Source: Gemmatimonadota bacterium (GTDB lineage: Bacteria; Gemmatimonadota; Gemmatimonadetes; Longimicrobiales; Gaopeijiaceae). Taken from it: a stretch of 64,000 nt of DNA. Shown here in pieces: positions 27,958 to 35,735 of the stretch. The stretch lies in NCBI GenBank assembly GCA_016873995.1, contig VGVR01000001.1, positions 62,001 through 126,000 of the forward strand. Reading direction: 5' to 3'. A program made the position numbers and the translations under genes. The notes under the pieces are model-generated. The model did not search any database and was not told the origin of the DNA. It worked only from the letters and a program-made list of their open reading frames with translations. The first letter of the stretch is position 1, and the number at the start of each line of letters is the position of its first letter.

Positions 27958-28887
27958 TCAGTCGAGCAGGTGCGCCGGCTTCGGATGCGCCAAGAGCCAC
28001 TCCACGATCTGCTCACCCCAGGTCTCGGAGTACACGGGCGAGTGGGCACCGTCTGAGATGGTCCAGAGCTCGGCGGAGCCACCGTCCTTGCACCCTGTAT
28101 TGATCTTCATCACCCCCGTCTCGTAGCCCGGCAACGAAGCGTCCAAGTCGCGCATCTCGCGGCTCGCCATGGTGCCGTCACACCCGTTGTATTGCGCCCA
28201 GCGGCTGACGCTGGCGATCGCACTCGGGTAACGATTGCCTTGGATCTCGCCGCCACGGTACGCGATGGTGGTGTCATCGGTACCATGGATCTGCAGGACA
28301 TGCACCGGTTGCGGTGGTGCCTCACGCTGCTCGAGGTGATTCGCCCCGGCGAGGCTGACGATCGCTGCGACCACATCGGAGTGCTCGTAGGCCATGCGGT
28401 AGCTCATGAAGCCGCCGTTGGAGTGGCCGATGACGAACACCCGCGCGGGGTCGACGTTGTAGCTCGCCTTGATCCGATCGATGAGGTGGAGCAGGTAGGC
28501 GGAGTCGTCGATGGCGGTGCCCTCGAAGTTGCAGCAAGCGTCGGAGGCATTCCAATAGGGACTGCGGTTACCTCCCGTCTCTCGCGTTCCATCCGGGGCG
28601 ATCGTCAGGAAGTTGTACCGATCCGATAGCGCGCTGATGCCCCAGCGACGGTCGTGGCCCTCACCACTGCCGCTGTAGCCGTGCAGGGAGACGATCAGGG
28701 GCGTCGGGACGTCCGCGTCGTAGCCCTTCGGTACGGTCAGGGGGACAGGGCCGCGGCCCGCGTCGATCGTTTGCGCGAGCCCGGGCATGGCAATCGAAGC
28801 CGAAAGGGCGAGTACAGCGGCGCCCCGCCCGACCAACGTGTACATCCCGAGCTGCGAGCGTCCCAGCCAGGCAGGGGCGAGCTTCAT
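27958..28887 (-). CDS. Secreted LpqC-type esterase (PHB depolymerase-like)
   Basis: A 309-residue alpha/beta hydrolase of the COG3509 group (LpqC, feruloyl esterase and polyhydroxybutyrate depolymerase relatives). A signal peptide ends near PGLAQ (residue 39). The oxyanion region is PLIVSLHGYSGSGEG, the nucleophile elbow is GHSNGG, an aspartate follows in HGTDDTTIAY, and the likely catalytic histidine is in DGAHSPVYSETWG. Cysteine pairs (ASDACCNFEG and others) suggest disulfides in the periplasm or outside. GAGGTG lies just before the ATG at 28887. Substrates may be plant phenolic esters or polyesters; sequence does not decide. Confidence 0.82.
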   Translation of the reverse strand: MKLAPAWLGRSQLGMYTLVGRGAAVLALSASIAMPGLAQTIDAGRGPVPLTVPKGYDADVPTPLIVSLHGYSGSGEGHDRRWGISALSDRYNFLTIAPDGTRETGGNRSPYWNASDACCNFEGTAIDDSAYLLHLIDRIKASYNVDPARVFVIGHSNGGFMSYRMAYEHSDVVAAIVSLAGANHLEQREAPPQPVHVLQIHGTDDTTIAYRGGEIQGNRYPSAIASVSRWAQYNGCDGTMASREMRDLDASLPGYETGVMKINTGCKDGGSAELWTISDGAHSPVYSETWGEQIVEWLLAHPKPAHLLD

Positions 28888-29000
28888 CGCTGAGCACCTC
28901 TCGTATGTGGGCGATTCTCTGCTGGCTGTGAGCATGGCCGGGGAGTCCATCCTGGCGCAAGCTGGAGGTGTAGAGACCCCTGTTGAGCCGCCGTCCCGCC

Positions 29001-29573
29001 TCAGTGCAGCCTTCTCACCAACCTGCTGAGCGCGTGAAGTCGACCCGAGCCCGGGCTCCTGAACGCGAGCCTCCGCTCGATGAGCGACGCGACGGCAGCG
29101 CCGTCGGGCAGCGCAGAGCTCAAGTCCTCGGCGGCCACGAACCCGAGTCGCTCGAGCTCTCGCCACATGCGCGCCTCGCCCTCCGAGCACCGGCCGAGCA
29201 GCTGATACACGTTGGGCTCGGTCTCCGCCACCGCGGCCAACCCGCGCCGCTCGAGCACGGTTTCGATCTGGTCGCGGTGAGGCTCGTGCACGCCACGGAA
29301 GACGAAGAACGCCTCGTGCGTGCGGCTCGAGTGCGAGCCCTCCAGGAGTTGGGCCACGACTTCGTCCGCACACGAGAAGTCGATGATGACTACCTCGGAC
29401 AGGTCGATGAGCGAGAGCGAGCGCTCACCCACCGCGTGGAGCTGCGTCTCGATCGCCATGCGCACAGCGCGCCCGGTCGGCCGCGTGATGAGGTGCGAGT
29501 AGAGCGACGTGACGGTGCGCTGCAGCACCTCTCCGACGTCGATCCAGATGGGATCCAGGTCCGGGTCGGTCAT
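29001..29573 (-). CDS. STAS-like (DUF4325-type) protein
   Basis: A 190-residue protein. The central segment LIDLSEVVIIDFSCADEVV is the core strand-helix of STAS-like domains, as in DUF4325 proteins that commonly accompany histidine-kinase-like ATPases. An N-terminal helix-rich part precedes it and an ERLGFVAAEDLSSALP segment follows. The ATG is inside the stop of the preceding STAS/HATPase gene (ATGA, 29570-29573), so the two are coupled. By analogy with SpoIIAA/SpoIIAB it may be the ligand or output of that ATPase. No serine-phosphorylation site can be assigned with certainty. Confidence 0.68.
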   Translation of the reverse strand: MTDPDLDPIWIDVGEVLQRTVTSLYSHLITRPTGRAVRMAIETQLHAVGERSLSLIDLSEVVIIDFSCADEVVAQLLEGSHSSRTHEAFFVFRGVHEPHRDQIETVLERRGLAAVAETEPNVYQLLGRCSEGEARMWRELERLGFVAAEDLSSALPDGAAVASLIERRLAFRSPGSGRLHALSRLVRRLH

Positions 29574-30460
29574 TCTTCTTTCGCCTTCGCCGGCAGCACG
29601 ATCGAGATCTGCGCGCCGGGGAACGGCTGCAGGCCGTCGACCATGGGCGGGGTGTCGTCCCACTGGGGCACCTGGCCGATACGCGCGGTCCCGCTGCGTA
29701 TGGTGATCGCGCCGTCCCACTTCCGCACCTGCTTCCTTATCTGCTGGATCCCCTGCCCCCGCCCGGAATCCGGGAAGCGCGTGATGCCGTGCAGGAACGC
29801 GGCCTCGAGCGCCGTGGTGTCGCCCCAGCGATCGCCGTAGCGCGCCGAGTGCTCGTCGCCGAGCGAGCCGCGGAAGCCCCGCCCCACGTCCATCACGCTG
29901 ATGACGAGCACGTAGCGCCCGAGCCGACGCGCCCAGTTGTACGCCTGCGCCGCGACCCAGCCGGGACCCTCGGCGTGCTCGATGATGTTCTGGCACACCT
30001 CGGAGAGGATGACGGAGAACTGCACCACCGCCGTGGCGGGGTAGCCGAGCCGCGAGGTGAGGATCGCGCCGGCTCTGCTCTGCACGCGGTCGACGACCTG
30101 ATGCACGTCGACGTTGGAGGCGATGGGCGTGATCTCGAGGAGGACGTCGGACGCGCGCGGCGGTGGCCTGCGTCCAGGCTCGTCCACCTCGAAGACACCC
30201 TTGGCAGCCTCGAAGAACGCCATGCGCGAGAGGTATCCCATCACGTCGGTGCTCTCGGGGAGCTCGAGCCGCGGAATGATGCCGTGCTTCCGCTCCGCCA
30301 CCGTCCCGGCGACGAGGAGGCCCACCATGCCGTTGGGGTCGACCCAGCGCAGGTGGCGCGCGTCGAAGAGTGTCTTCCCCTCCTTCGACACGGCCACGGC
30401 GTCGAAGAATGCATCGACGGTCTGGTGATCGAGCGACGCGGGCACGGTGAGGACGTTCAC
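29570..30460 (-). CDS. STAS-HATPase fusion, anti-sigma/partner-switch type
   Basis: A 296-residue protein joining two modules usually separate. Residues 1 to about 95 form a STAS-like domain (MNVLTVPASLD, LFDARHLRWVDPNGMVGLLV). The C-terminal part is a GHKL ATPase with N box SEVCQNIIEHA, G1 VMDVGRGFRG and G2 GRGQGIQQIRKQV. Such ATPases act as serine kinases or switch proteins on STAS partners. No phosphotransfer histidine or sensor domain is present. Its GTG start overlaps the PfkB gene stop as GTGA and its own stop overlaps the next STAS gene. A SpoIIAB-like role is inferred. Confidence 0.75.
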   Translation of the reverse strand: MNVLTVPASLDHQTVDAFFDAVAVSKEGKTLFDARHLRWVDPNGMVGLLVAGTVAERKHGIIPRLELPESTDVMGYLSRMAFFEAAKGVFEVDEPGRRPPPRASDVLLEITPIASNVDVHQVVDRVQSRAGAILTSRLGYPATAVVQFSVILSEVCQNIIEHAEGPGWVAAQAYNWARRLGRYVLVISVMDVGRGFRGSLGDEHSARYGDRWGDTTALEAAFLHGITRFPDSGRGQGIQQIRKQVRKWDGAITIRSGTARIGQVPQWDDTPPMVDGLQPFPGAQISIVLPAKAKEE

Positions 30461-31470
30461 GGGTGGGTCTCCACGTGGGACAACTTACCCGCCAGATGGC
30501 GATACAGGCCGCGCGCGCCGCGGTGCTCGACGTTGCGCGCCGCCATACGGTTCGCCTCCTGCATGGCGCGCACGAGGTCGTCGCCGGCCAGCAGCCGGGT
30601 GAAGCACGTAGCCCCCCACACGTCTCCGCACCCCGTGGGGTCGCCTTCGCGCGCCGCGCCCACGAGCGACACCTTGCCGCTGTGTGCGCGCTCGGCGAGG
30701 GCCACAGGAGCGCGCTTGGTCCACGCCATCGGGTCGGGGTCGAAGCCCGCGCCCGCCACGTACGCCGCGCCGCGGGCCCCGAGCGTGACGGCGATGAGCT
30801 TGAGGTCCGGCCCGAGCGCGCCTGCGGCGAGCTGCCACGGATCTCCGCTCTGGCCGAGCAGATCGAACTCGTCCTCGTTCATCTGCACTGCATCGAAGCA
30901 GGAGAGCCATGCAGCCCATGCTTCCAGCGAGCGTGGCACACGGTGGCCGTGGTGCCCCATCCCTAGGAAGAGCGAGTGGAGGTCGGCGTAGGTGGGCCCA
31001 CCGTACCCAGTCCGGAGCGCGCGCGCCGTGTCGAGGTCCATCTCCCATCCCGAGATGAAGTTCACGTACAGCGCATCGCACAGCTCGGTGAGGGGCGCGA
31101 GCTCGGGCCACGTCCACCCCGGCACGCCCCCCGTGAGCCGCTCGCAGCGGCGCTCGGCGCTCTCGTAGCGGAGCTCCACGCGGTTGTTCAGCTCGGGAAC
31201 CACCACGACGCCGGAGTCGTCGAGGCGCGGCAGCTCGCGCAGAAAACGACGCCCGTCCTCGGCGAGATCCCGCCCCAGCTTGAGGATCGGCAGGAGCTTC
31301 CACCCCGAGGGGAGCGAAGCACTCGCGGCGGAGAGCGCATACGCGATGCCTCCCCACTCCTCCACAGGCTCACTGCGCCCGTCCCGGTCGTAGATGCGGT
31401 CCCAGACGAGCGTCCCCAACACACCGAGTGTCTTCTCGGTGGTGCCATGCGGACCGGCGCGCGCGCTCAC
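30457..31470 (-). CDS. PfkB/ribokinase-family carbohydrate kinase
   Basis: A 337-residue sugar or nucleoside kinase of the PfkB fold. The N-terminal strand is TLGVLGTLVWDRIY, and the C-terminal PfkB signature is DPTGCGDVWGATC with the catalytic aspartate in GCGD. The GTG start at 31470 has GGAGG at 31478-31482, seven bases upstream; a longer start at 31497 is less likely. The position between a ROK kinase and an ATPase/STAS switch, overlapping the latter by four bases, suggests the sugar phosphate it makes is tied to that regulatory pair. Substrate cannot be told. It does not look like the heptose kinase HldE. Confidence 0.82.
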   Translation of the reverse strand: MSARAGPHGTTEKTLGVLGTLVWDRIYDRDGRSEPVEEWGGIAYALSAASASLPSGWKLLPILKLGRDLAEDGRRFLRELPRLDDSGVVVVPELNNRVELRYESAERRCERLTGGVPGWTWPELAPLTELCDALYVNFISGWEMDLDTARALRTGYGGPTYADLHSLFLGMGHHGHRVPRSLEAWAAWLSCFDAVQMNEDEFDLLGQSGDPWQLAAGALGPDLKLIAVTLGARGAAYVAGAGFDPDPMAWTKRAPVALAERAHSGKVSLVGAAREGDPTGCGDVWGATCFTRLLAGDDLVRAMQEANRMAARNVEHRGARGLYRHLAGKLSHVETHP

Positions 31471-31516
31471 GCGGCAGCCTCCGCCTGCGCAGCGCATACG
31501 CTGGCGGCGCCATCGC

Positions 31517-32506
31517 TCACGCGGCCGCCTCCATCAGCGCAGTGAAGACGCCCGCAGCGCCCACCACGCCGGCCGCCCCGTCCAGCTCGCCGGGCACGAT
31601 GCGGCACGCATCCACCGCGCTCGCGAACGCCCGCCGGCGCACGGCCGAGCGCAGTGGGCTCAAGAGGTGCTCACCGGCCTTGGTGACGCCACCCATGATC
31701 ACGATGACCTCGGGGTTGAACAGGTTGATCACGCTCGCCAGCCCAGCGCCGAGGAGCTCCGCCGTCTCGAGCAGGACTTCCCGCGCGTGAAGGTCGCCGA
31801 GCAGGAGGGCATCGTACACCGTCAGCGCGGTGATGCGGGAGAGGTCGCCGTCGACGAGCCGGGTGATCTCCGACGACGCGCCCGCTTCGATGCCTTCTCG
31901 GGCACGGGCCGCGATGCTGGTGCCGGAGGCGTACGCCTCCAGGCAGCCGCGGTTTCCGCATCCGCACAGCCGTCCGTCGATGTCGATCGTGGTGTGGCCG
32001 AGCTCGCCGGCCCCACCGCTCGCACCGCGCACGAGTCTGCCGTCGAGAATGAGTCCTCCGCCGACCCCGGTGCCGATCGTCACCCCTACGACGCTCTGTG
32101 CGCCGCGCGCCGCCCCCTGCCACCACTCCCCGTACGTCGCGCAGTTGGCGTCGTTGTCGAGTGTCGCCGGCAGGCCGAGGCGCGACGCGACTCGGTCGCG
32201 GATCGGGTAGTCCCGCCAGCCGAGGTTGGGCGTCTCGATGATGCGGCCGCGCGCCAGGTCGAGTGGACCGGGGCAGCCGACGCCGACGCCGATCACGCGC
32301 GCGCGGCTTCCTCCATGGGAGGCGAGCGCCTCGGCGACAACCGCATCCGCCATCGTGCCGATGTCGTCCACCGCTGCATCGGCGCCGCGGTCGCTGCGCG
32401 TAGGCCTCGACGTGATGGCGAGCGGTCTCCCACCGGCGCACGGTACCACGCCGACGACGAGGTTCGTGCCCCCGATGTCGACGCCGATCACCCAGCGCTC
32501 AAGCAC
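31517..32506 (-). CDS. ROK-family sugar kinase (glucokinase-like)
   Basis: A 329-residue ROK kinase that likely phosphorylates glucose or an amino sugar. It starts VIGVDIGGTNLVVGVV (phosphate loop), then has the catalytic DNDANCATYGEW, GTGVGGGLILDG, GELGHTTID and the zinc motif CGCGNRGCLEAYASG, and ends with a NPEVIVIMGGV block. All catalytic parts are intact, and the absence of an N-terminal helix-turn-helix makes it an enzyme rather than a ROK repressor. The GTG start at 32506 overlaps the GT9 gene by eight bases, so both come from the lepA-led operon. Confidence 0.9.
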   Translation of the reverse strand: MLERWVIGVDIGGTNLVVGVVPCAGGRPLAITSRPTRSDRGADAAVDDIGTMADAVVAEALASHGGSRARVIGVGVGCPGPLDLARGRIIETPNLGWRDYPIRDRVASRLGLPATLDNDANCATYGEWWQGAARGAQSVVGVTIGTGVGGGLILDGRLVRGASGGAGELGHTTIDIDGRLCGCGNRGCLEAYASGTSIAARAREGIEAGASSEITRLVDGDLSRITALTVYDALLLGDLHAREVLLETAELLGAGLASVINLFNPEVIVIMGGVTKAGEHLLSPLRSAVRRRAFASAVDACRIVPGELDGAAGVVGAAGVFTALMEAAA

Positions 32507-33515
32507 GCGCTGGGCCCCCGCTGAGCGCCGACTCCACCGCTGCGAGCGCGGTCTCGACCTCGATTAGTCGCATGCACTCCTCGTGGGCATCGGCGAGCAC
32601 GGTTCCCCTGCCGCGCCGGCCGCACTGGTTGCGGCGGCACGGCTTGCACGGAAGCTCCGGACCTGTGACGCGCGTATCGGGCGCACCGAGCTGGCGTACC
32701 TCGCCGGGGTCGGACGGACCCCAGAGGCTCACCGTCGGCGTGCCGACTGCGCCCGCGAGGTGCATCGGCCCGGTGTCGTTCGTGACGACAAGGTCGCAGA
32801 CGGACAGGAGCGCCGCGAGGTCCGCCAGATCGGTCCTGCCGCCCACGTCGAGCGCGCCCGGCGTGCCAGCGGCGACCCGCGCGGTGAGTCCTGCCTCCGA
32901 CGCACCCCCCATGACCACGGCGCGCGCACCGCGGCCTGCCACTGCCGCCACGAGCGCGGCAAAGCGCTCGACCGGCCAACGGCGGGCGGGCGCGTTCGAG
33001 CCGGGGAAGAAACCGACGACGGGGCGACCGGGGCCCACCGTCGCCAGCCACTGGTCGCGGCGCGCGGCGTCGGGGAGCAAAGGATGGACGCGCGGCTCCC
33101 CAGAAGCTTCCTGACCGAGAAGCAGCTTGTACGCATTCACGCGGTGGTACGGGCGCAGCGCTTCAGGCGCCACCGGGTCGCCCAGCAGCAGGCTCCGACC
33201 ATCGGTCGCCGTCCCACGCAGGTGCCGGACGCCGCCGCAACGCATCAGCCACGCCGCCGAGAACGCCGGCGTGAGCAGCACGCCCTCCGCGTAGCGTCGC
33301 CGCCGCAGCTCGCTGGCCGCCCGCCCGAACCCGGACAGCCCGCGATCGAACGGGACCACCTCTCCCCCGCCACCCGCCATCTCCACGATCGGCGCGAGCC
33401 AGCGCACCACGAGCACGTCGGAGCCGTCGGCCACCATCGCCGGCAATGCAGCGACCACGTCGCCCAGGTGGTTCGGCGCTCGCACAATGCGCCGAGCCCG
33501 AGCCGCGCTACTCAC
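32499..33515 (-). CDS. GT9-family glycosyltransferase (heptosyltransferase-like)
   Basis: A 338-residue glycosyltransferase with the WaaC/WaaF (GT9) plan: N-terminal APNHLGDVVAALPAM, the central GRPVVGFFPGSNAPARRWP, and the donor-binding NDTGPMHLAGAVGTPTVSL followed by WGPSDP. Four cysteines near the C-terminus (ELPCKPCRRNQCG and EEC) match GT9 proteins. These enzymes act at the inner face of the cytoplasmic membrane on LPS core. It follows lepA by nine bases and overlaps the ROK kinase. Donor may be ADP-heptose or another sugar made with the two kinases downstream; this is inference. Confidence 0.88.
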   Translation of the reverse strand: MSSAARARRIVRAPNHLGDVVAALPAMVADGSDVLVVRWLAPIVEMAGGGGEVVPFDRGLSGFGRAASELRRRRYAEGVLLTPAFSAAWLMRCGGVRHLRGTATDGRSLLLGDPVAPEALRPYHRVNAYKLLLGQEASGEPRVHPLLPDAARRDQWLATVGPGRPVVGFFPGSNAPARRWPVERFAALVAAVAGRGARAVVMGGASEAGLTARVAAGTPGALDVGGRTDLADLAALLSVCDLVVTNDTGPMHLAGAVGTPTVSLWGPSDPGEVRQLGAPDTRVTGPELPCKPCRRNQCGRRGRGTVLADAHEECMRLIEVETALAAVESALSGGPARA

Positions 33516-33524
33516 ACCCCGGGT

Positions 33525-35327
33525 TCAATCCTCGCCCAGGTTCAAGACGGCGAGGAAGGCCTCCTGCGGAATGTCCACCGTGCCAACCTGCTTCATGCGC
33601 TTCTTTCCTTCCTTCTGCTTCTCCAGGAGCTTGCGCTTCCGCGTGATGTCGCCGCCGTAGCACTTCGCGGTCACGTTCTTGCGGAGCGCAGACACGTTGG
33701 TGCGCGCGATGATGTCGTTGCCGATCGACGCCTGTAGCGCGATCGCGAACTGCTGCTTGGGAATCAGGTCCTTCAGCTTCCGCACCAGGTCGCGTCCGTA
33801 GAGGTACGCCTTCTCCTCGTGGATGATGACACTGAACGCATCCACGGGCTCGCCGTTCACCAGGATGTCGAGCTTGACCAGCTGGTCGGGCCGGTACTCG
33901 AGGAACTCGTAGTCGAGCGCGGCATACCCGCGCGTGCTTCCCTTCAACTTGTCGTAGAAGTCGAGCACGATCTCGGACAGCGGCAGCTCGAAGTCGAGCT
34001 CCACGCGCTGCGGGTCCGGGTAGTGCATGTGCTTGAAGATGCCGCGCCGCTCGTGGCAGAGCTTCTGCACGTTGCCGATGTACTCGCTCGGGCAGAGGAT
34101 GCGGGCCCGCACGATCGGCTCGGCGATCGTCTCGATGCGCGTGCGCGGAGGCATCGCGGTCGGGGTCTCGATATGCATCTGCGTCCCGTCCGTGAGCGTG
34201 ATGTGGTACTCCACGTTCGGCACCGTCGTGATGAGATCGACGCCGAACTCCCGCTCCAGACGCTCCTGCACGATCTCCATGTGCAGCAGCCCGAGGAACC
34301 CGCAGCGGAAGCCGAACCCCAGCGCGACCGACGTCTCGGGCTCGTAGTGCAAGCTCGCGTCATTGAGGCGCAGCTTCTCGAGCGCGTCGCGCAGGTCCTC
34401 GTAGTCGTCGGTTCTCGTGGGGTAGAGGCCCGCGAACACCATGGGGCGGGCCTCCTGGTACCCGGGCAGGAGCGTGGTCGCGCGGTTCGCCGCGTCCAGG
34501 ATCGTGTCGCCCACGCGGGTGTGCGAGACCTCTTTGATCGCCGCTACCACGTAACCGACCTCGCCGGGCCCGATCTCGGGCTGCGGCACGCGGCCGAGTC
34601 GCATGAAGCCGACCTCGGTCACTTCGTAGTCCGCGTTCACGTTACCGAACGTGATGTGCATGCCCGGCCGGATGACGCCGTCCACGACGCGCACCGAGGG
34701 GACGGCACCCTGGTATTGGTCGTAGTAGGAGTCGAAGATGAGCGCCCGCAGCGGATCCGCCGCATTTCCGGTGGGGGGCGGTACCCGCTCCACGACGGCC
34801 TCGAGGATCTCGGGTATGCCGATCCCCTGCTTCGCGCTGGCGAGCAGAACCGACTCGGGCTTCACGCCCAGCAGGTCCGCCACCTCGGCCCGGCGCTTTT
34901 CGGGCTCGGCCCCCACCAGATCGATCTTGTTGACGACCGGCACGATCTCGAGGTTCGCGTCCAGAGCCAGAAAGAGGTTCGAGAGCGTCTGGGCCTGAAT
35001 CCCCTGCGTGGCATCCAACACCAGGATCGCGCCCTCGCAGGCTGCGAGCGAACGCGATACTTCGTAGGTGAAGTCGACGTGCCCCGGCGTATCGATCAGG
35101 TTGAGCTCGTACTCGTCGCCATCCGAGGCGCGGTACCCCATGCGCACCGCATGCAGTTTGATCGTGATGCCGCGCTCGCGCTCCAGCTCGTTCGAGTCGA
35201 GCACCTGCTCGCGCATCTGCCGCTCGTCGAGCGTATGCGTGGTCTCGAGCAATCTATCCGCGAGCGTCGACTTGCCGTGGTCGATGTGCGCGACGATGCA
35301 GAAATTACGGATGTGGTCGGTCTGCAC
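33525..35327 (-). CDS. lepA: Elongation factor 4 (LepA GTPase)
   Basis: Ribosome-associated translational GTPase of 600 residues, full length. G1 [15 protein letters not shown]3 [12 protein letters not shown] and G4 NKIDL are all present. LepA-specific C-terminal features follow, including [20 protein letters not shown]-like text (read here as [16 protein letters not shown]) and the [19 protein letters not shown] end. The start is GTG at 35327 ([10 protein letters not shown]). It is the first gene of a minus-strand operon that continues into GT9, ROK, PfkB and the STAS genes with very small gaps. Upstream lies a repetitive non-coding stretch. Confidence 0.98.
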   Translation of the reverse strand: MQTDHIRNFCIVAHIDHGKSTLADRLLETTHTLDERQMREQVLDSNELERERGITIKLHAVRMGYRASDGDEYELNLIDTPGHVDFTYEVSRSLAACEGAILVLDATQGIQAQTLSNLFLALDANLEIVPVVNKIDLVGAEPEKRRAEVADLLGVKPESVLLASAKQGIGIPEILEAVVERVPPPTGNAADPLRALIFDSYYDQYQGAVPSVRVVDGVIRPGMHITFGNVNADYEVTEVGFMRLGRVPQPEIGPGEVGYVVAAIKEVSHTRVGDTILDAANRATTLLPGYQEARPMVFAGLYPTRTDDYEDLRDALEKLRLNDASLHYEPETSVALGFGFRCGFLGLLHMEIVQERLEREFGVDLITTVPNVEYHITLTDGTQMHIETPTAMPPRTRIETIAEPIVRARILCPSEYIGNVQKLCHERRGIFKHMHYPDPQRVELDFELPLSEIVLDFYDKLKGSTRGYAALDYEFLEYRPDQLVKLDILVNGEPVDAFSVIIHEEKAYLYGRDLVRKLKDLIPKQQFAIALQASIGNDIIARTNVSALRKNVTAKCYGGDITRKRKLLEKQKEGKKRMKQVGTVDIPQEAFLAVLNLGED

Positions 35328-35695
35328 TGCAGGTCCGGATGGGCTGGTCGCTCGAGGCTCGGATCAGTCGCGTGCGCGCGGCGCGAGCACGACGAGTGGC
35401 CCGTAAGAGGCGCCAAAGCTAACGGCTCGCGGCGGGGAGCCCGAGCCCCGGGCTCGGCCGCTCGGATGCTGGCGGCTCCAGCGGACGGCGGACGTTCTGC
35501 GGCTCGGTCGGCGTGCGTGGGGGCTCTGCCGCACCGGAGCGTCCCGCGGCTCACTGGGGCCGCGGGGGGGCTCCGCCGCAACCGCGTGCGTCCCGCGGCT
35601 CACTGGGGCGCGTGGGAGCTCCGCCGCAACCGCGTGCGTCCCGCGGCTCACTGTGGCCAGCGGGGGGCGCCGCCCCACCGCGGGCCTCCCGCGGC
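35328..35695. other. Gene-free stretch upstream of lepA
   Basis: This 368-base gap is the longest without a gene. The part next to lepA (35328-35490) is GC-rich with no clear promoter or RNA gene. The remainder is taken by the tandem 47-49 bp array described separately. It must contain the lepA promoter and the 3' end of the DUF4384 message, since both genes lie on the minus strand. Confidence 0.6.
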
Positions 35696-35735
35696 TCAGT
35701 TCGGGCGCGTGGGCTCCGCTGGCCGGGAGCGTACC
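35494..35735 (-). repeat. 47-49 bp tandem repeat straddling the DUF4384 stop codon
   Basis: On the plus strand the anchor GTCCCGCGGCTCACTGGGG recurs at 35541, 35590, 35638 (one mismatch) and, diverged, at 35686 and 35494: spacings 47, 49, 48, 48. Units between 35541 and 35686 are nearly identical. The core GAGCCGCGG (minus strand) also recurs inside the coding part as EPR codons (near 35742, 35772, 35787, 35802). Read on the minus strand, two full units are open as 16-codon repeats of the type SEPRDARGCGGAPTRP. The stop codon at 35696 lies within one unit. Confidence 0.85.

Noticed and set aside
35494-35735. CRISPR array
   Set aside because: Units are contiguous and imperfect, without unique spacers, and merge into coding repeats; no cas genes nearby.
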